NCBI GenBank assembly: GCA_030595125.1
Contig: JAUVDV010000058.1
Coordinates: forward strand, 1-33,785
Length of the DNA: 33,785 nt
Source: Deltaproteobacteria bacterium
Lineage (GTDB): Bacteria > Myxococcota_A > Polyangia > JAAYKL01
Direction of reading: 5' to 3'
How positions within the stretch are numbered: position 1 is the first letter of the stretch; each line of letters opens with the position of its first letter. The notes beneath the pieces are model-generated. The model was not told the DNA's origin. It was given only the letters and a program-made list of their open reading frames with translations, and did no database searches. The position numbers and the translations under genes are program-made. Positions 24,544 through 33,785 of this stretch are shown piece by piece.

Positions 24544-24560
24544 CAAACGAGCGCAAATTA

Positions 24561-25520
24561 CTAAAACGTCAATGCCATGGTCAGGCCGGGGACGGTTTTG
24601 CCGGATGGTGTTCGCATGGGGGTGGGCGCTATCGCGATGGTAGGTTTCTTCTTCTGCTGGTGGCGCAGGTTCATTTTGTCCGCAGCCCTTCCCACGAGGC
24701 CCGCATCAATTAGGGTCAGTGTGAGAGTGATGGTCGCGCTGATGAAACCCAACACAACGAAAGTGCGCGGGGTGGTGGTGTCATGACCACAGGAGGGGTC
24801 GTCAGCTTCACAGTGGTTAATGTCATTTATGACTACATAAGATTGTCCATGTGCATACAAAAAAAAGCCAGCTGTCGCGCCTCCCATCACCATGCGCCCG
24901 GCGGCCCAACCCCAACCGTGGGCGCGGCGGCCCAAATAGAAATACCCGGTGGAAGGACCGAAGACCAAACTGTGACTCGCGAGGACTATTCCAAACGCGA
25001 AAAGACCACCGCTATTGTTTTTTAACCCGATGATGGATAACACCGTGCCCACAGAGATCGGCAAGATAGAGAAACCCATAGATAGTCCCAGTGCGACACG
25101 GCGATTGTAACGGGTCTCCAGCACAACGAGTTCGAGACTATCTATTTTGACCGTGGGCTGTTTTCCACTCAGAGAGGCAAGGGGCGTTTCCAACAAATTG
25201 CGGGCCATGGTTCGGGCCTGCGCAGCGGCGGAGGCGGAGGTGACAATCCGGGTTTCTTCCAGGGTCTTTTTGCCCTCGCACACCAATTTCACCTGCAAAG
25301 AGATACCACCCGATATCATTTCCCCGTGGGCTCCCAAAACACATTCTCCCAGTTCATCGGTCGGTAAATCCGACACGAAAGTTCGAAGAGAAGCGTCGAT
25401 GTAGTTCGCGGTTTGAGCTGGAATATCCCCGCTACATTCCGAGGTTGAAACTGCGCCCATGGCCGTTTCGCAAATTGCCAGACAGGTCGTCGTCACGGCA
25501 ATAAAGAGAAAAGAACGCAT
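24561..25520 (-). CDS. Exported protein with C-terminal membrane helices, unknown
   Basis: A 319-residue protein: signal peptide at about 1-22 (SFLFIAVTTTCLAICETAMGA), a periplasmic segment of about 110 residues with few Cys, then about four to five hydrophobic helices (ALGLSMGFSILPISVGTVLSIIGL, GLFAFGIVLASHSLVFGPSTGYFYLG, GRMVMGGATAGFFLYAHG, TFVVLGFISATITLTLTLIDAGLVG) and a basic tail. This secreted-domain-plus-membrane layout is common among uncharacterised envelope proteins of Myxococcota-like genomes. The start has GAGGGGG upstream. It lies 35 bases downstream of the DUF5615 gene on the same strand and may share its transcript. No function can be assigned. Confidence 0.7.
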   Translation of the reverse strand: MRSFLFIAVTTTCLAICETAMGAVSTSECSGDIPAQTANYIDASLRTFVSDLPTDELGECVLGAHGEMISGGISLQVKLVCEGKKTLEETRIVTSASAAAQARTMARNLLETPLASLSGKQPTVKIDSLELVVLETRYNRRVALGLSMGFSILPISVGTVLSIIGLKNNSGGLFAFGIVLASHSLVFGPSTGYFYLGRRAHGWGWAAGRMVMGGATAGFFLYAHGQSYVVINDINHCEADDPSCGHDTTTPRTFVVLGFISATITLTLTLIDAGLVGRAADKMNLRHQQKKKPTIAIAPTPMRTPSGKTVPGLTMALTF

Positions 25521-25555
25521 CGCGGATCCCCCTCAAAATCAGATTCTCAAATCAC

Positions 25556-25909
25556 TTATAAAGATCCCTCGCGGATCCTCACGCGGCCCGGCTGCGCTGT
25601 AACGATCGCACCTGCCAGCAGTTCCTTGCCGTAGTCCCTGAGCAGGCGCACGCAGATCGCGCCCTGTTGTTTCGCGCTGAAACCACCGAGGCGCACGATC
25701 CCCGAGTGCGGTAAAGCATGGACGATCATCAGCTCGCCGAAGTCCTTATCCAGTGTCACCAGGATGCGGCTCTCTCGATGGGCCTCAGCCAATATCTTCT
25801 CGTCCCCGGGGTCCTCATCCCAGCTCGTCACTGACACAACATCGTGCCCGGCCGCTGAGATTTCGGCGATCGCTCCACTCCAGATACAGCTGTCCAGGAG
25901 CAGCTTCAT
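25556..25909 (-). CDS. DUF5615 PIN-like protein, putative toxin
   Basis: A 117-residue protein matching the DUF5615 (Mut7-C-like PIN) pattern: an N-terminal MKLLLDSCIW with acidic Asp6, GHDVVSVTSWDEDPGDEKILAEAHRESRILVTLDKDFGEL in the middle, and GIVRL further on. Members are small putative RNases that pair with DUF433 partners. The start overlaps the stop of the DUF433 gene by four bases, the usual sign of a coupled toxin-antitoxin pair. 'LLDSC' in place of the common 'LLDEN' is a small variation; the acidic residues needed for a PIN-type site remain. Nuclease activity is inferred from the family. Confidence 0.85.
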   Translation of the reverse strand: MKLLLDSCIWSGAIAEISAAGHDVVSVTSWDEDPGDEKILAEAHRESRILVTLDKDFGELMIVHALPHSGIVRLGGFSAKQQGAICVRLLRDYGKELLAGAIVTAQPGRVRIREGSL

Positions 25910-26160
25910 GAACCTGTATCATCGAGCAGAGGCTCCACACGTTCGTGCCCGACCAGGCGCCGGGCGTAGACAAGGCAAGCCCGAATGTCCTCGATCTCGA
26001 GCCAGTCGTAGCCCGCGAGGATCGTTTCAGGTGAGTCTCCGGCGGCGAGCATGTCCAGCACGTGCTCCACCGCGAGCCTGCGGCCACGAATGATCGGCTT
26101 GCCGCCGAAAATTTTGGGGTTCACGGAGATCCGCGAAAGCAACTGGTTACCGTCAAGCAT
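25906..26160 (-). CDS. DUF433 protein, putative antitoxin
   Basis: An 84-residue protein of the DUF433 family, with the diagnostic RISVNPKIFGGKPIIRGRRLAVEHVLDMLAAGDSPETILAGYDWLEIEDIRACLVYA. This is a winged-helix-like fold regularly found just upstream of DUF5615 proteins and regarded as the antitoxin or DNA-binding partner. The start at 26160 is chosen for the GAGGAG site upstream; an in-frame ATG at 26187 would add nine residues. It lies directly downstream of the duplicated rsmB tail. Confidence 0.87.
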   Translation of the reverse strand: MLDGNQLLSRISVNPKIFGGKPIIRGRRLAVEHVLDMLAAGDSPETILAGYDWLEIEDIRACLVYARRLVGHERVEPLLDDTGS

Positions 26161-26233
26161 TTTTCTACTCCTCAAATCAGAGGTCAAGATACCGCTTCAC
26201 GACGATGATACCAGAAAGCTTCTATTGAAATAT

Positions 26234-26334
26234 GCCTTATTGCCTCGCGAGGCACGCGATGAAGTAGCCGTCGGTTCCGTGCGCGCTGGGATCGACGAAG
26301 GGCAGGCCGCCTCGCCATGGGATCGAGTCTGGCC
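26234..26334 (-). pseudogene. Duplicated 3' end of rsmB (remnant)
   Basis: 26247-26334 matches 27181-27268, the tail of rsmB, at 85 of 88 bases. In the rsmB frame it still reads PDSIPWRGGLPFVDPSAHG and then TDGYFIACLARQ before a TAA stop (26234-26236). One difference from the intact gene is silent (CCA/CCG) and one codon gives Ala instead of Val. The copy has no start and cannot make a protein. It lies on the far side of the DUF4405 gene from rsmB, 934 bases from its match, and its LARQ-stop ending looks more like the natural C-terminus of RsmB than the FSGC extension now present. Confidence 0.85.
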
Positions 26335-26346
26335 TCTACTGTGAGG

Positions 26347-27135
26347 TTACTTGCGCTCAAGCATCCGGAGCAGATCGTTGGGCAGCAGTCCGTACTTGTC
26401 GGCCAGAGTGCGAACGTTGTCACCCCTTGTGGCGGTGATACCCCGACTGCCGAGGATCTCGATCGCTCGATCCACTTCGATTCCCGCTCTCGCCGCGAGT
26501 TCGTCGACAGTCGCGCGGCTGAGACCGCGCCTTTGACCCCAGATCTGCTCCGTTCGACGGCGCTCACCTCGATCAGCACCCCGGCCGGTTCCCCAGCCCC
26601 CACGCCTGCCCATGCTCCGGTCCCGCGGTTTTGCATAGTCCTCGAGGTAGCGATCCTCGGCATGCGGAACGGGGGCGCGATTGACTTCGTGCTCCCAGGC
26701 AGCCTTGATCTCCTCCTCCGCCTCCATGATCGTCCCGAAGGGCGGAAGTCCGATGATGCTGGCGACTATGGCGAACACGCCGAGCACCAGCGTGGCGGTC
26801 AGTTCCCTGGAGATCCGGATCCTCTTCTGGAGTCGCGATCGGCAGTACGTCCAGAACGGACGCCAGTTGACGACCAGATGGAAGACCATGATGACCAGAA
26901 AAATCAGGCTTGCGTTCACGTGCACCGACTGCCACTGATCTTTATTCAGACCCAGGAGCCGCCACCCCGTCCAGTGGGCGACCCGGCCCTTCGGCGCAAT
27001 GTAGAGGACAGCTCCCGACACGAACAGGGCCAGGAAGAAGAACGCCGCCAACAGGGAAGTGAAATTCCTCCCCCGAAACCTCCGACCGGTGGAACCCGTG
27101 GTAGTCTCCTCGACCGTGTTGGATGAACAAATCAT
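26347..27135 (-). CDS. DUF4405 membrane protein (cytochrome b561-like fold)
   Basis: A 262-residue integral membrane protein. Helices: about 24-46, 71-91 (VHVNASLIFLVIMVFHLVVNWRPF) and 112-130 (TATLVLGVFAIVASIIGLPP). His54, His72 and His86 are placed as in DUF4405 proteins, where the H...H pattern suggests haem binding. The long cytoplasmic tail ends in a helical unit (LSRATVDELAARAGIEVDRAIEILGSRG, then TLADKYGLLPNDLLRML) often seen at the end of this family. The start at 27135 has AAGGAGG upstream. It is 23 bases downstream of rsmB and bracketed by the rsmB tail and its duplicate. A role in electron transfer is inferred from the family. Confidence 0.82.
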   Translation of the reverse strand: MICSSNTVEETTTGSTGRRFRGRNFTSLLAAFFFLALFVSGAVLYIAPKGRVAHWTGWRLLGLNKDQWQSVHVNASLIFLVIMVFHLVVNWRPFWTYCRSRLQKRIRISRELTATLVLGVFAIVASIIGLPPFGTIMEAEEEIKAAWEHEVNRAPVPHAEDRYLEDYAKPRDRSMGRRGGWGTGRGADRGERRRTEQIWGQRRGLSRATVDELAARAGIEVDRAIEILGSRGITATRGDNVRTLADKYGLLPNDLLRMLERK

Positions 27136-27158
27136 ATCTTCAGCCTCCTTGACCTTTT

Positions 27159-28496
27159 TTAGCAACCTGAAAATCGCCTGGCGAGGCACGCGATGAAGTA
27201 GCCGTCGGTTCCGTGGACGCTGGGATCGACGAAGGGCAGGCCGCCTCGCCACGGGATCGAGTCTGGCCACGTTGACGGAGGATCGCGGACGGGTTCGAAT
27301 CCGGGATGCTCCTCCAAAAATCTCTCGATCTGTTTTTCTCCCTCTTCTTTGAGAATCGAGCACACTGCGTATACGAGCCGTCCGCCCTCGGCTACGAGAG
27401 GCGCAACGCTATCAAGCATGGCGCGCTGAACACTCACGAGAGAGGCCACTTGATCCGGTGAAAGTCGCCAGCGGATCTCGGGTCGCCTGCCCAGGGTTCC
27501 GGTCCCGGAGCACGGCACGTCGAGAAGGATCCTGTCGAACGGGCCCTCCAAGGCCCCTTTGCCCGCCTGGAGATCCACCACAACGGTGTTCGCTGAAAAC
27601 CCCTGGCGGTTCAACTCGAAGGCCGCGCGATCGAGCTTGCTCCGGCTGCGATCTGCAGCTGTGATTTCGGCCCTGTCGCCGGCGAGCATCGCGATGGTCC
27701 CGGTTTTGCCGCCCCTCCCCGCGCACGCGTCGAGAACCTTTGATTCTGGTTTGGGGTCGAGGGCCGCAACGACCAGTCCCGCCCCCTCGTCCTGATACGC
27801 GGCGAGCCCCTCTTCTTCGATCGTTCTCCCGTCGCGCCGGTCGCTAACGTTGATTGACCACGGCAGGCAGGGGCCCGGCGACGCACTGTCTGAAAGTCTC
27901 TTGAGGAGATCGGCTCTTGTGATCCGCGATGTGTTGACTCTCATGGTGCGTGCGGATCTGTCGTTGAAGATGCGGGCGATGGCCAGCGCTTCTTTTGTTC
28001 CCCGATCGTCGATCCACCGGGCGAGCAACCATCCGGGAAGCCCGTAACGCAGGGCCAGTTCTTCCACTGAAGCGCCGTCGTCGTCCGCAGGAGGCCGCAG
28101 GGCATCGGGTTCCCTTGCTGCCAGATTCCGAAGCAGCGCGTTCGCCAGCCCGGAGAGCCTCGGTGCAGCAGAACGTTTGACGGAGGACACGGCCTCGAAA
28201 ACCGCCGCCCTCACGGGGATTCGATCCAGATAGGCTATCTGGTACGCCCCTATACGGAGGATGTTGCGCACGGTGACGTCGAGCTTGCGGAGGCTTCCCC
28301 CCGACGAGGCCGAATCGAGAAGATGGTCGAGCCACGGGCGTCGTCGAAGGACGCCGAGAACCAGCTCGGTTGCGAGCGAGGAATCCCGTTGGTCTTTCAG
28401 GGTTGCCGCCTCGGATTCGAGAACCGCCGCCGCGAAGGCCCCGTCCCGCTCCACGCGGTCGAGCACCTTGCGCGCAACATCTCGAGCCGAAGCCAT
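27159..28496 (-). CDS. rsmB: 16S rRNA (cytosine-967-C5) methyltransferase RsmB
   Basis: RsmB methylates C967 of 16S rRNA using S-adenosylmethionine. The 445-residue protein has the N-terminal NusB-like RNA-binding domain (about 1-150; RNILRIGAYQIAYLDRIP), the SAM-binding motif LDACAGRGGKT, motif IV DVPCSGTGTLGRRPEIRWR with its Cys near 328, and motif VI YAVCSIL with the catalytic Cys near 377. Motif VI more often reads YATCS. The last residues FSGC replace the expected short end, because the 3' end appears to have been rebuilt by the event that placed the DUF4405 gene here. The ATG is two bases after the rseP stop, so the two genes are probably cotranscribed. Confidence 0.95.
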   Translation of the reverse strand: MASARDVARKVLDRVERDGAFAAAVLESEAATLKDQRDSSLATELVLGVLRRRPWLDHLLDSASSGGSLRKLDVTVRNILRIGAYQIAYLDRIPVRAAVFEAVSSVKRSAAPRLSGLANALLRNLAAREPDALRPPADDDGASVEELALRYGLPGWLLARWIDDRGTKEALAIARIFNDRSARTMRVNTSRITRADLLKRLSDSASPGPCLPWSINVSDRRDGRTIEEEGLAAYQDEGAGLVVAALDPKPESKVLDACAGRGGKTGTIAMLAGDRAEITAADRSRSKLDRAAFELNRQGFSANTVVVDLQAGKGALEGPFDRILLDVPCSGTGTLGRRPEIRWRLSPDQVASLVSVQRAMLDSVAPLVAEGGRLVYAVCSILKEEGEKQIERFLEEHPGFEPVRDPPSTWPDSIPWRGGLPFVDPSVHGTDGYFIACLARRFSGC

Positions 28497-28498
28497 CT

Positions 28499-30154
28499 CT
28501 ATCCGACGATCAGTCGCGAGATGTCGTTCCAGGTCGCAAAAAGCATCAGCATTACGATCATCGCCAACCCCACGACCATGACGCGCTCCTTGATCCGGAG
28601 ACTCACCGGCTTGCGAATGATCCCCTCCACGGCAATGAAGATCAGCTGGCCCCCGTCGAGCACAGGGATGGGAAGCAGGTTGAGGAAGCCCAGGTTCAGG
28701 CTGATGAGCGCCATCATCCAGAAGAAACTCGACGGCCCCTGCTCCCCCGCCATCCCGGCGAGTTGGCCGATCATGATGGGACCGCCGATGCTGCGCATGG
28801 ATACCTCGCCGCGAAACAGGAGCTTGAAACCGATGCCGATCATGCGAATTCCGGCCCAGGTTTCATCTTTCGAGTAGCGCCACGCGCTCGAGATGAGCGA
28901 CGGGTTGGAGATCTTTTTCATGGGGTCGGTCTGCGCGTAGGTCTCGAACCCCTTGTCGTACACGTCCCGTGCTATTCCCAGATCCTTGGCCTCCCCGGCG
29001 GGAATGAAGCGGGGCTTGAAAGAGGCCTTCATCCGCTGCGCTTTGCGGTCCCACTCCAGCACCCTGGCCTCGCCGGGTTTCTTGTAGACGGCCGACGATA
29101 TCTGACCCAGGCCCAGGCTAAGGCCCCCGTATGAGATGAGACGATCTCCCCTCTTCAGGCCTATCTCGGCAGCGGCGCCCTTGGGATCCACATAGGCCAC
29201 GAAGTCGGTGCTGCAGGTAAGCCCCACGTCATCGAGAGAGGAAACGTGCGCGGGGATCGGGAGGGTGATCTTGAGGGGTTCCGCCGACTCGTCGTAAGGG
29301 AGTGGGGATTTTGGGCTGAAGTCGGCTCTCATGCGTCTGACCGAGAGAGTTACGGTCTTTCCCCTGGAAGCGACGATGGCGTTTTCCAGATCCTTGAGGC
29401 GTTTCACCTCTTGTTTGTTCACGGCGACGATCATGTCGAATGTCTCGAGGCCCGCTCTGGCGCCGGGGCCGTCGAGATCGGTCACGCCCACGGTGGAAGT
29501 CAGGTAGCTCCTTCCCACGCCGATCCGGCCTATGGTCTCCTTCTCCGAGAGCACCACCGTGGCCTCGATGGATTCGGGGGCGATATCGCGCTCCAGGATC
29601 TCGCCGTCCCGATCGATCTTGAATCGAAGCGTGACATCGGGGTTGGGCGCAACGATCGCCACCATCTCATCGAAGGTATTCACATCGTCGCCCTCGATGG
29701 AGACGATCCGATCTCCCGCACGCAGACCGGCTGCGGCTGCCGGGCTGTCCGGGATGACGAAGCCCACATCCGACGGCAGGACATCGGTCATGGTGAGCCC
29801 CACTCCGAAGTGCAAAATGAGTGGGAAGATCAGGTTCATCACCGGCCCGCCGACGATGATCAAGAAACGTTGCCACAGTGGCTTATCGGTGAAGGCGCGG
29901 CCGCGATCTTCGTCCCCAATTTCCTCGGTGGGGTCCTCTCCGAGCATCTTGACGTATCCCCCGATGGGCACCGCGGAGATCTTGTACAGAGTCTCTCCCT
30001 TGCGAAAACCCAGGAGCTTCGGCCCGAAGCCCAGGGAGAACGTGTGCACCTTTACCTTGAACAACTTGGCCATCACGAAGTGACCGCCCTCGTGGATGAA
30101 CACGAGCACACCGATCAGGATAATGAAATATAGTGCGTAGGAAACAACTGTCAT
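28499..30154 (-). CDS. rseP: Site-2 membrane metalloprotease RseP, with three PDZ-like domains
   Basis: RseP cuts membrane-embedded proteins, classically the anti-sigma factor RseA, after a first cut by another protease. The zinc motif is HEGGH at 21-25 in the first helix and the second metal motif is VLDGGQLIF near 500. PDZ-like segments: DSPAAAAGLRAGDRIVSIEG, then GPGARAGLETFDMIVAVNKQEV, then PKGAAAEIGLKRGDRLISYGG, so there appear to be three rather than the two of E. coli, which explains 551 rather than about 450 residues. HEGGH rather than HELGH or HEFGH is a small variant. It is divergent from pyrG. The usual neighbours dxr and cdsA are not seen here. Confidence 0.94.
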   Translation of the reverse strand: MTVVSYALYFIILIGVLVFIHEGGHFVMAKLFKVKVHTFSLGFGPKLLGFRKGETLYKISAVPIGGYVKMLGEDPTEEIGDEDRGRAFTDKPLWQRFLIIVGGPVMNLIFPLILHFGVGLTMTDVLPSDVGFVIPDSPAAAAGLRAGDRIVSIEGDDVNTFDEMVAIVAPNPDVTLRFKIDRDGEILERDIAPESIEATVVLSEKETIGRIGVGRSYLTSTVGVTDLDGPGARAGLETFDMIVAVNKQEVKRLKDLENAIVASRGKTVTLSVRRMRADFSPKSPLPYDESAEPLKITLPIPAHVSSLDDVGLTCSTDFVAYVDPKGAAAEIGLKRGDRLISYGGLSLGLGQISSAVYKKPGEARVLEWDRKAQRMKASFKPRFIPAGEAKDLGIARDVYDKGFETYAQTDPMKKISNPSLISSAWRYSKDETWAGIRMIGIGFKLLFRGEVSMRSIGGPIMIGQLAGMAGEQGPSSFFWMMALISLNLGFLNLLPIPVLDGGQLIFIAVEGIIRKPVSLRIKERVMVVGLAMIVMLMLFATWNDISRLIVG

Positions 30155-30216
30155 GGGGGGACCTTACCACAAGAAAAGTCCGACACAATCGCGGCTTCTT
30201 TTTACAAAAGGTCCAT

Positions 30217-30246
30217 TTGACAATTCAGACGTTTGTTCAGTATAGT
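30217..30246 (+). promoter_or_regulatory. Strong sigma-70 promoter of pyrG
   Basis: TTGACA (30217-30222), 18 bases, then TATAGT (30241-30246). The predicted transcription start is at about 30252-30254, within TCCCG, so the RNA would begin at or beside a run of C and directly enter a hairpin. It leaves a leader of about 110 bases before pyrG. Confidence 0.75.
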
Positions 30247-30251
30247 CCAAT

Positions 30252-32325
<2,074 letters not shown>

Positions 32326-32338
<13 letters not shown>

Positions 32339-32529
32339 TCTCGGCCCCGCAACAGATCCATATCAACGTCCAGTTCAACCTTGCCTTTGTATTTCTTCAG
32401 CCCGGATATCTTTTTCTTACGAATCAACTCCTCCAAAGCGGTAATAATTACCTTGGTTTTCGTTTGAATATGAGTAGCTTTCATCGCTTCGTTCAACAAG
32501 TCTTCCGGCAAGTCCAGTGTCGTTCTCAT
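32326..32529 (-). CDS. vapB: VapB-type antitoxin
   Basis: A 67-residue protein beginning MRTTLDLPEDLLNEAMKATH, a typical ribbon-helix-helix start of type II VapB antitoxins (the VapB 'MRTTLxLxxxLxxEA' group). The C-terminal part (KKYKGKVELDVDMDLLRG) is the usual toxin-binding tail. GGAGG lies eight bases before the ATG. It should repress its own promoter through the operator upstream, alone or with VapC, and neutralise VapC by wrapping its active site. Confidence 0.92.
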
Positions 32530-32541
32530 GGCAATACCTCC

Positions 32542-32579
32542 GTATGCATAAATGTAGCCATCTATGCATACGCGGTCAA
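32542..32579 (-). promoter_or_regulatory. vapBC promoter with 9-bp inverted-repeat operator
   Basis: On the minus strand: -35 TTGACC (32579-32574), 17 bases, -10 TACATT (32556-32551). The perfect inverted repeat GTATGCATA (32542-32550) / TATGCATAC (32563-32571) has one arm in the spacer and the other right after the -10. The arm centres are 20 bp apart, two helical turns, so two ribbon-helix-helix dimers could sit on one face and block the polymerase. Confidence 0.8.
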
Positions 32580-32665
32580 GTGGCTTTTATCCTTATCCAA
32601 GATCCAAGTCGTGCTATAAAATCGATTTTTAGGTTGTCACAATTTGGTTGGGGCCTTCGGAAGGG

Positions 32666-33409
32666 CTAGGCGGCGGTCACGGGCTCCGGGTCGGGTTCGG
32701 TGGCGCCTGCGGTATCGTCTATGCCCCGGTCGTGCATTACGGCGATGTAGTTGCGAATCTCGTTGAGGCGATAGCGCTTGCGGGCGGCGGAGCCTTCCTC
32801 GAACACGGCTTTCGCGCAACGCTCGATCTCGGCCAGCTTGTCATCGAGCCGATCTTCCAGTTCGTCGAGAGCCTCGGTGTTATCGATCTGATAAGCAAGA
32901 GCGTCGACCGCTTCCTGATCTTCAGCCTCCGCTTTCGCGACCAACGCCGCCCCCTCGTCGGCGAGGGCGGCCGTCAGGCCTCTCGCAATCGCAAGTGGTT
33001 CGCTACAGAGTTTTTGAATAGCGTTCACCAGGAGCCTGCCCTCTCTCAGGACAGTTGCCGCTCTTTTCGACCGTAGCTTGCCCGGCCGATAATGGCGCAG
33101 CCTCTTGTCGTCGGCGAAAGCTATCCGCGCGCGAGGAATTACCTTCTTCGACCTCCACTTGATGATGGCCGCTATCGCTTCGGTGGCCTCGATCTGCTCC
33201 ACCTCCGCATCGGACTTGGCGCCTTCCTGTCCGCCTTCAAGCTCGACCATCTCGTCGGCTATTTTGTCGACGTCCTCGAACTTCGCCTGGGTCAAACCTA
33301 TACCGAAAAGCATCTCCTTGTTCTCCGGGCTGTCCTGCCTGTACAGCCCCGCGCTCTTCTTCGCCTGGTCGGAGAGTATCTGCGTCGGTACCTGGTAAAT
33401 GTTGGTCAT
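32666..33409 (-). CDS. Predicted helical protein, unknown function
   Basis: A 247-residue, strongly acidic protein predicted to be almost all helix, without signal peptide or membrane segments. It begins MTNIYQVPTQILSDQAKKSAGLYRQD and has a long helical, probably coiled-coil part (ALVAKAEAEDQEAVDALAYQIDNTEALDELEDRLDDKL) and an Asp/Pro/Thr-rich tail (DPEPVTAA). No family was recognised. The start at 33409 has GAGGA upstream, and the codon pattern is consistent with a real gene. The neighbours (vapBC and a non-coding repeat tract) are typical of accessory DNA, but nothing ties it to them functionally. Confidence 0.7.
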   Translation of the reverse strand: MTNIYQVPTQILSDQAKKSAGLYRQDSPENKEMLFGIGLTQAKFEDVDKIADEMVELEGGQEGAKSDAEVEQIEATEAIAAIIKWRSKKVIPRARIAFADDKRLRHYRPGKLRSKRAATVLREGRLLVNAIQKLCSEPLAIARGLTAALADEGAALVAKAEAEDQEAVDALAYQIDNTEALDELEDRLDDKLAEIERCAKAVFEEGSAARKRYRLNEIRNYIAVMHDRGIDDTAGATEPDPEPVTAA

Positions 33410-33785
33410 GTTCCCAATCCTCGTTATCGGCGCTTGCCTTTGGTTGAAATTACAGCCCCAATGTACGCAGAGACCCTATACAGTCGAATTTGAGATGTCA
33501 ACAGCTAAAGAATCGAGAAACCCCAAAGCCCGCAAACCCGCGCCGAATATGACGGAACGGCTCCCCATGCGGATCCGGACCACATATTGACCCCTCAAAC
33601 CGATCCCTGAACCCACGGAACCGACCAACCGATGCGCGATCCGACTCCCCTAACCCACGGAACGGGTTCCGGAGCGACGGAACGGGCGTACCGATACCTC
33701 CGACCTTCCGACCGGGGCACGGAACGGATCGAAATCGCATTAATTCCGCCGTTCCGTGGTTCAGGGGAGTTTTCGACCCCCTTCG
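33410..33785. other. Non-coding stretch with phased CGGAAC motifs
   Basis: About 375 bases without a convincing gene. A possible promoter for the minus-strand gene at 33409 is TTGACA (33501-33496) with TATAGG (33480-33475), but the 15-base spacer is short. From 33553 the DNA is dotted with CGGAAC: direct copies at 33553, 33616, 33658, 33678 and 33720, inverted copies at 33666 and 33751. Gaps between direct copies are 63, 42, 20 and 42, close to multiples of 21. Two longer copies share CTxAACCCACGGAAC at 33607-33621 and 33649-33663. The region may continue beyond the window. A minus-strand frame (33498-33740) is open, but its composition follows the repeats. Confidence 0.45.

Noticed and set aside
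26184-26663. Minus-strand open frame of 159 codons over the rsmB-tail duplicate
   Set aside because: It runs out of frame through both the DUF4405 gene and the duplicated rsmB tail; the same Arg-rich peptide appears at both copies because the DNA is duplicated.
26317-27126. Plus-strand open frame of 269 codons opposite the DUF4405 gene
   Set aside because: No domain or start signal; the minus strand has clear membrane helices and a good ribosome site.
32648-32668. Hairpin at the end of the helical-protein gene as a terminator
   Set aside because: The stem is short and bulged, overlaps the stop codon, and is not followed by a T-run.
33498-33740. Minus-strand open frame of 80 codons at the window end
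   Set aside because: Arg/Gly/Phe-rich composition follows the CGGAAC repeats, and no ribosome site or domain is seen.

Overview
The window looks like part of a Gram-negative, moderately GC-rich chromosome from the Myxococcota or a related former 'deltaproteobacterial' lineage. That is an inference from gene style: many secreted lipoproteins, a WG-repeat propeller lipoprotein, a 'DNDCDG'-type putative metal-binding protein, a Cys-x-Cys tail resembling MYXO-CTERM, a very large Ser/Thr kinase joined to a sigma-54 activator, and a pilMNOPQ cluster. No rRNA or tRNA gene was seen, and no strong intrinsic terminator (GC hairpin plus T-run) was found.

Layout. 1-140 is the 3' end (domains V and VI) of a group II intron that starts outside the window. 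369-5706 holds plus-strand genes: a propeller lipoprotein, mnmE, a lipoprotein overlapping an NlpC/P60 peptidase, and an outer-membrane-type lipoprotein. A minus-strand transglutaminase/metal-binding lipoprotein (5696-7846) and a plus-strand membrane-anchored AMIN protein (7971-8561) follow. From 24407 down to 8554 everything is on the minus strand: the kinase/pseudo-ATPase/TPR/GAF/AAA+/Fis regulator, an AT-rich control region, an XRE regulator, pilM-N-O-P-Q, two envelope genes and pyrE. A 158-bp MITE-like element sits between pyrE and its upstream neighbour.

Further right, still on the minus strand, are a secreted/membrane protein, a DUF433/DUF5615 toxin-antitoxin-like pair, a DUF4405 membrane protein, rsmB and rseP. 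Divergent from rseP is pyrG, with a strong promoter and a structured leader. A vapBC pair with a clear operator and promoter, an unknown helical protein, and a non-coding stretch with phased CGGAAC motifs close the window.

How the genes fit together. The core is the type IV pilus alignment and secretin machinery. PilM, N, O and P form the inner-membrane and periplasmic assembly and PilQ is the outer-membrane secretin. Here the cluster starts with its own XRE regulator, and the 331-bp control region separates it from a large sigma-54-type activator upstream. PilQ is exceptional: about 640 residues of coiled coil, including eleven tandem 21-residue repeats, are inserted between its two AMIN domains. 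Around this core are signs of recent rearrangement: the intron, the MITE that split a two-gene operon, a duplicated 3' end of rsmB bracketing the DUF4405 gene, and two toxin-antitoxin modules.
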